64,000 nucleotides of DNA from positions 1 to 64,000 of the forward strand of contig CAMCFT010000020.1 in the NCBI GenBank assembly GCA_945874225.1, in the 5' to 3' direction. The notes under the pieces are model-generated. The model worked only from the letters and a program-made list of their open reading frames with translations. It was not told the origin of the DNA and did no database searches. The position numbers and the translations under genes are program-made. Shown here one piece after another: positions 62,228 through 64,000 of the stretch (position 1 is the stretch's first letter; each line of letters starts with the position of its first letter). This DNA is from Flavobacterium psychrophilum (GTDB lineage: Bacteria; Bacteroidota; Bacteroidia; Flavobacteriales; Flavobacteriaceae).

Positions 62228-62785
62228 TTATTTCTTTTTCTTCGGAGCAATGAACATAATCATTCTCTTTCCTTCGAGAACGGGCATTGCTTCTACTTTT
62301 CCAAATTCTTCAAGATCTGTGGCTAATCTTAATAATAAGATTTGTCCTTGATCTTTATATATAATTGAACGTCCTTTAAAGAAAACAAACGCTTTCAATT
62401 TTGAACCTTCTTTCAGGAATTTTTCTGCATTTTTTCTTTTAAAATCATAATCGTGCTCATCTGTTTGAGGACCAAAACGAATTTCTTTTACTACAATTTG
62501 AGTAGATTTTGCTTTAAGCTCTTTTTCACGTTTCTTTTGCATGTAAACGAACTTTTTATAGTCCATTATCTTGCAAACAGGCGGTTCTGCATTTGGCGAA
62601 ATTTCAACCAAGTCTAATTCGAATTCGTCTGCTAATCGTAACGCTTCAGAAAGTTTAAAAACTCCTGGCTCGATATTTTCACCCACAAGTCTTACTTCTT
62701 GCACACCACGAATAAGGTTGTTTATTCTGTGGGCATCTTTTTTTTCTACTCGAGGTTGATAACCTCTATTGCTTCTTATTGCTAT
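62228..62785 (-). CDS. infC: Translation initiation factor IF-3
   Basis: Keeps subunits apart and checks start codons during initiation. The longest ORF with a common start begins at a GTG (62704) and lacks the first 27 residues of the family. Extending upstream gives [20 protein letters not shown], the normal IF-3 N-terminus, back to an ATA at 62785, with no ATG, GTG or TTG at the right place. The resulting 185-aa protein is full length. ATA would be a rare initiation codon, as AUU is for E. coli infC. The thrS stop is 16 nt upstream. Confidence 0.93.
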   Translation of the reverse strand: MAIRSNRGYQPRVEKKDAHRINNLIRGVQEVRLVGENIEPGVFKLSEALRLADEFELDLVEISPNAEPPVCKIMDYKKFVYMQKKREKELKAKSTQIVVKEIRFGPQTDEHDYDFKRKNAEKFLKEGSKLKAFVFFKGRSIIYKDQGQILLLRLATDLEEFGKVEAMPVLEGKRMIMFIAPKKKK

Positions 62786-62801
62786 GACTTTATAATTTAA
62801 G

Positions 62802-64000
62802 TTAAACTGTAAATGTTTTTAATGTTTTGCTTATTTCTTCGTTTACAATTGCAGCAAATTCTTCAATTGTAACGCTAACATTACCCTTTCCTTCTTGTCC
62901 GTGACGACGTATGGATATGGTTCCGTTTTTCTCTTCTTCCTCGCCTACAATCAGCATAAACGGGGTTTTCTGCATCTCTGCATCTCTAATTTTTCTTCCA
63001 ATTGACTCGTTTCTGTTGTCAATTAGGGCGCGAATTTCGTGATTTTCTAGCAGATTTAAAACTTTTTTCGCATATATTTCATATTTCTCACTCAAACACA
63101 ATATTATAGCCTGTTCTGGCATCAACCAAAGAGGGAATTTTCCTGCAGTGTGTTCTATCAAAATAGCGATAAAACGTTCCATCGACCCGAAAGGAGCTCT
63201 GTGAATCATAACTGGTGTATGCAATTGATCGTCAGAACCTTTGTAAGTCAATTCAAAACGCTCCGGCAAGTTATAATCTACCTGAATAGTACCCAATTGC
63301 CATTGTCTGCCAAGTGCATCTTTGACCATAAAATCCAACTTTGGACCATAGAAAGCCGCTTCGCCATAAGCTACAACAGTTTTCAATCCTTTATCGGCAG
63401 CGGCATTGATGATGGCGTTTTCTGCTTTCTCCCAATTCTCATCGCTACCTATATATTTATCTCTGTTTTCTTGGTCACGTAACGAAATCTGAGCAGTAAA
63501 GTTTTCGAATCCTAAAGATCCAAAAACATACAATACTAAGTCAATCACGTTTTTGAACTCTTGATCTAATTGGTCTGGCGTACAAAATATATGTGCATCA
63601 TCTTGAGTGAACCCACGAACACGAGTCAAACCGTGCAATTCGCCACTTTGCTCGTAACGATATACAGTTCCAAATTCAGCATAACGTTTTGGTAAATCTT
63701 TGTACGACCAAGGTCTTACATTGTAAATTTCACAGTGGTGAGGGCAGTTCATTGGTTTCAATAAAAACTCTTCGCCTTCAGCTGGAGTATTTATCGGTTG
63801 AAAACTATCAGCACCATATTTAGCATAATGACCTGAAGTCACGTACAATTCTTTCTGTCCAATATGAGGTGTAACCACCTGCTCGTAACCCGCTTTTTTC
63901 TGCGCTTTTTTCAAAAATTGCTCCAAACGATCACGTAAAGCAGCACCTTTAGGCAACCACAATGGCAAACCTTGACCCACTTTCGCTGAGAAAGCAAACA
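62802..64000 (-). CDS. thrS: Threonyl-tRNA synthetase (5' part outside the window)
   Basis: About 400 C-terminal residues of a class II synthetase; the TGS and editing domains lie beyond position 64000. Visible motifs are [20 protein letters not shown], the zinc cysteine in [13 protein letters not shown], motif 2 ([20 protein letters not shown]), motif 3 ([20 protein letters not shown]) and the anticodon-binding domain (about the last 105 residues). The gene leads the infC-rpmI-rplT run. Confidence 0.96.
   Translation of the reverse strand, partial: FAFSAKVGQGLPLWLPKGAALRDRLEQFLKKAQKKAGYEQVVTPHIGQKELYVTSGHYAKYGADSFQPINTPAEGEEFLLKPMNCPHHCEIYNVRPWSYKDLPKRYAEFGTVYRYEQSGELHGLTRVRGFTQDDAHIFCTPDQLDQEFKNVIDLVLYVFGSLGFENFTAQISLRDQENRDKYIGSDENWEKAENAIINAAADKGLKTVVAYGEAAFYGPKLDFMVKDALGRQWQLGTIQVDYNLPERFELTYKGSDDQLHTPVMIHRAPFGSMERFIAILIEHTAGKFPLWLMPEQAIILCLSEKYEIYAKKVLNLLENHEIRALIDNRNESIGRKIRDAEMQKTPFMLIVGEEEEKNGTISIRRHGQEGKGNVSVTIEEFAAIVNEEISKTLKTFTV

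Overview
The window reads as a stretch of chromosome from a Flavobacteriaceae bacterium, most likely Flavobacterium. The evidence is the AT-rich, nearly Shine-Dalgarno-free DNA; many copies of the Bacteroidetes -7 promoter element TAnnTTTG just upstream of genes; a type IX secretion (T9SS) C-terminal sorting domain; a PorV/PorQ-like outer-membrane protein; and families typical of that phylum (DUF5683, DUF4105, DUF5808, WbqC, Bacteroidetes-type LepB). I found no rRNA, tRNA, CRISPR array, insertion sequence or prophage. Most of the window is housekeeping core genome with a few accessory patches.

Layout. 1-9.8 kb (minus strand): a glycosyltransferase coupled to an ECF sigma factor, murB, an asnB/glycosyltransferase/DUF2461/rhodanese-thioredoxin run, a DUF3089 lipoprotein and recF. 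9.9-16.2 kb (plus): a TPR membrane protein, ribH, mutL, two rhomboid proteases and an EEP-family protein. 16.4-21.8 kb (minus): parA-parB-DUF5683-dapB-lepB-wbqC. 22-26.4 kb (plus): a small polysaccharide locus of two glycosyltransferases, a 33-aa membrane peptide and a sugar-phosphate transferase, with a repeat-rich gap. 26.4-36.2 kb: DUF4105, PorV/Q-like, pssA, GH25, then lptB/AhpD-like/tatC/kdsD divergent from recQ. 36.3-41 kb: a FAD oxidoreductase and a 959-aa secreted multi-repeat protein. 41.2-48.5 kb (plus): tgt, an LptF/G permease, an EamA transporter, accA, dnaB and a secreted protein. 48.5-55.4 kb: a dipeptidyl peptidase IV and a compact cyanophycin locus (synthetase, cyanophycinase, isoaspartyl dipeptidase). 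55.6-61.2 kb: an accessory patch with small hypotheticals, a small lipoprotein/sensor kinase/response regulator module and two unknown proteins. 61.4-64 kb (minus): thrS-infC-rpmI-rplT, with thrS cut by the window edge.

The clearest functional system is the cyanophycin locus. CphA would store Asp and Arg as polymer, the divergent cyanophycinase would release beta-Asp-Arg dipeptides, and the next gene would hydrolyse those to free amino acids. Other items worth a look are GC-rich dispersed palindromes whose copies encode the ends of four proteins, a small inverted-repeat element between 15-bp direct repeats after asnB, a MutL with a degenerate endonuclease motif, a Tgt without its zinc cysteines, an infC that appears to start at ATA, and a 53-aa lipoprotein upstream of a TPR sensor kinase. 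Several start sites were corrected because a TAnnTTTG element lies downstream of, or overlaps, the longest-ORF start.
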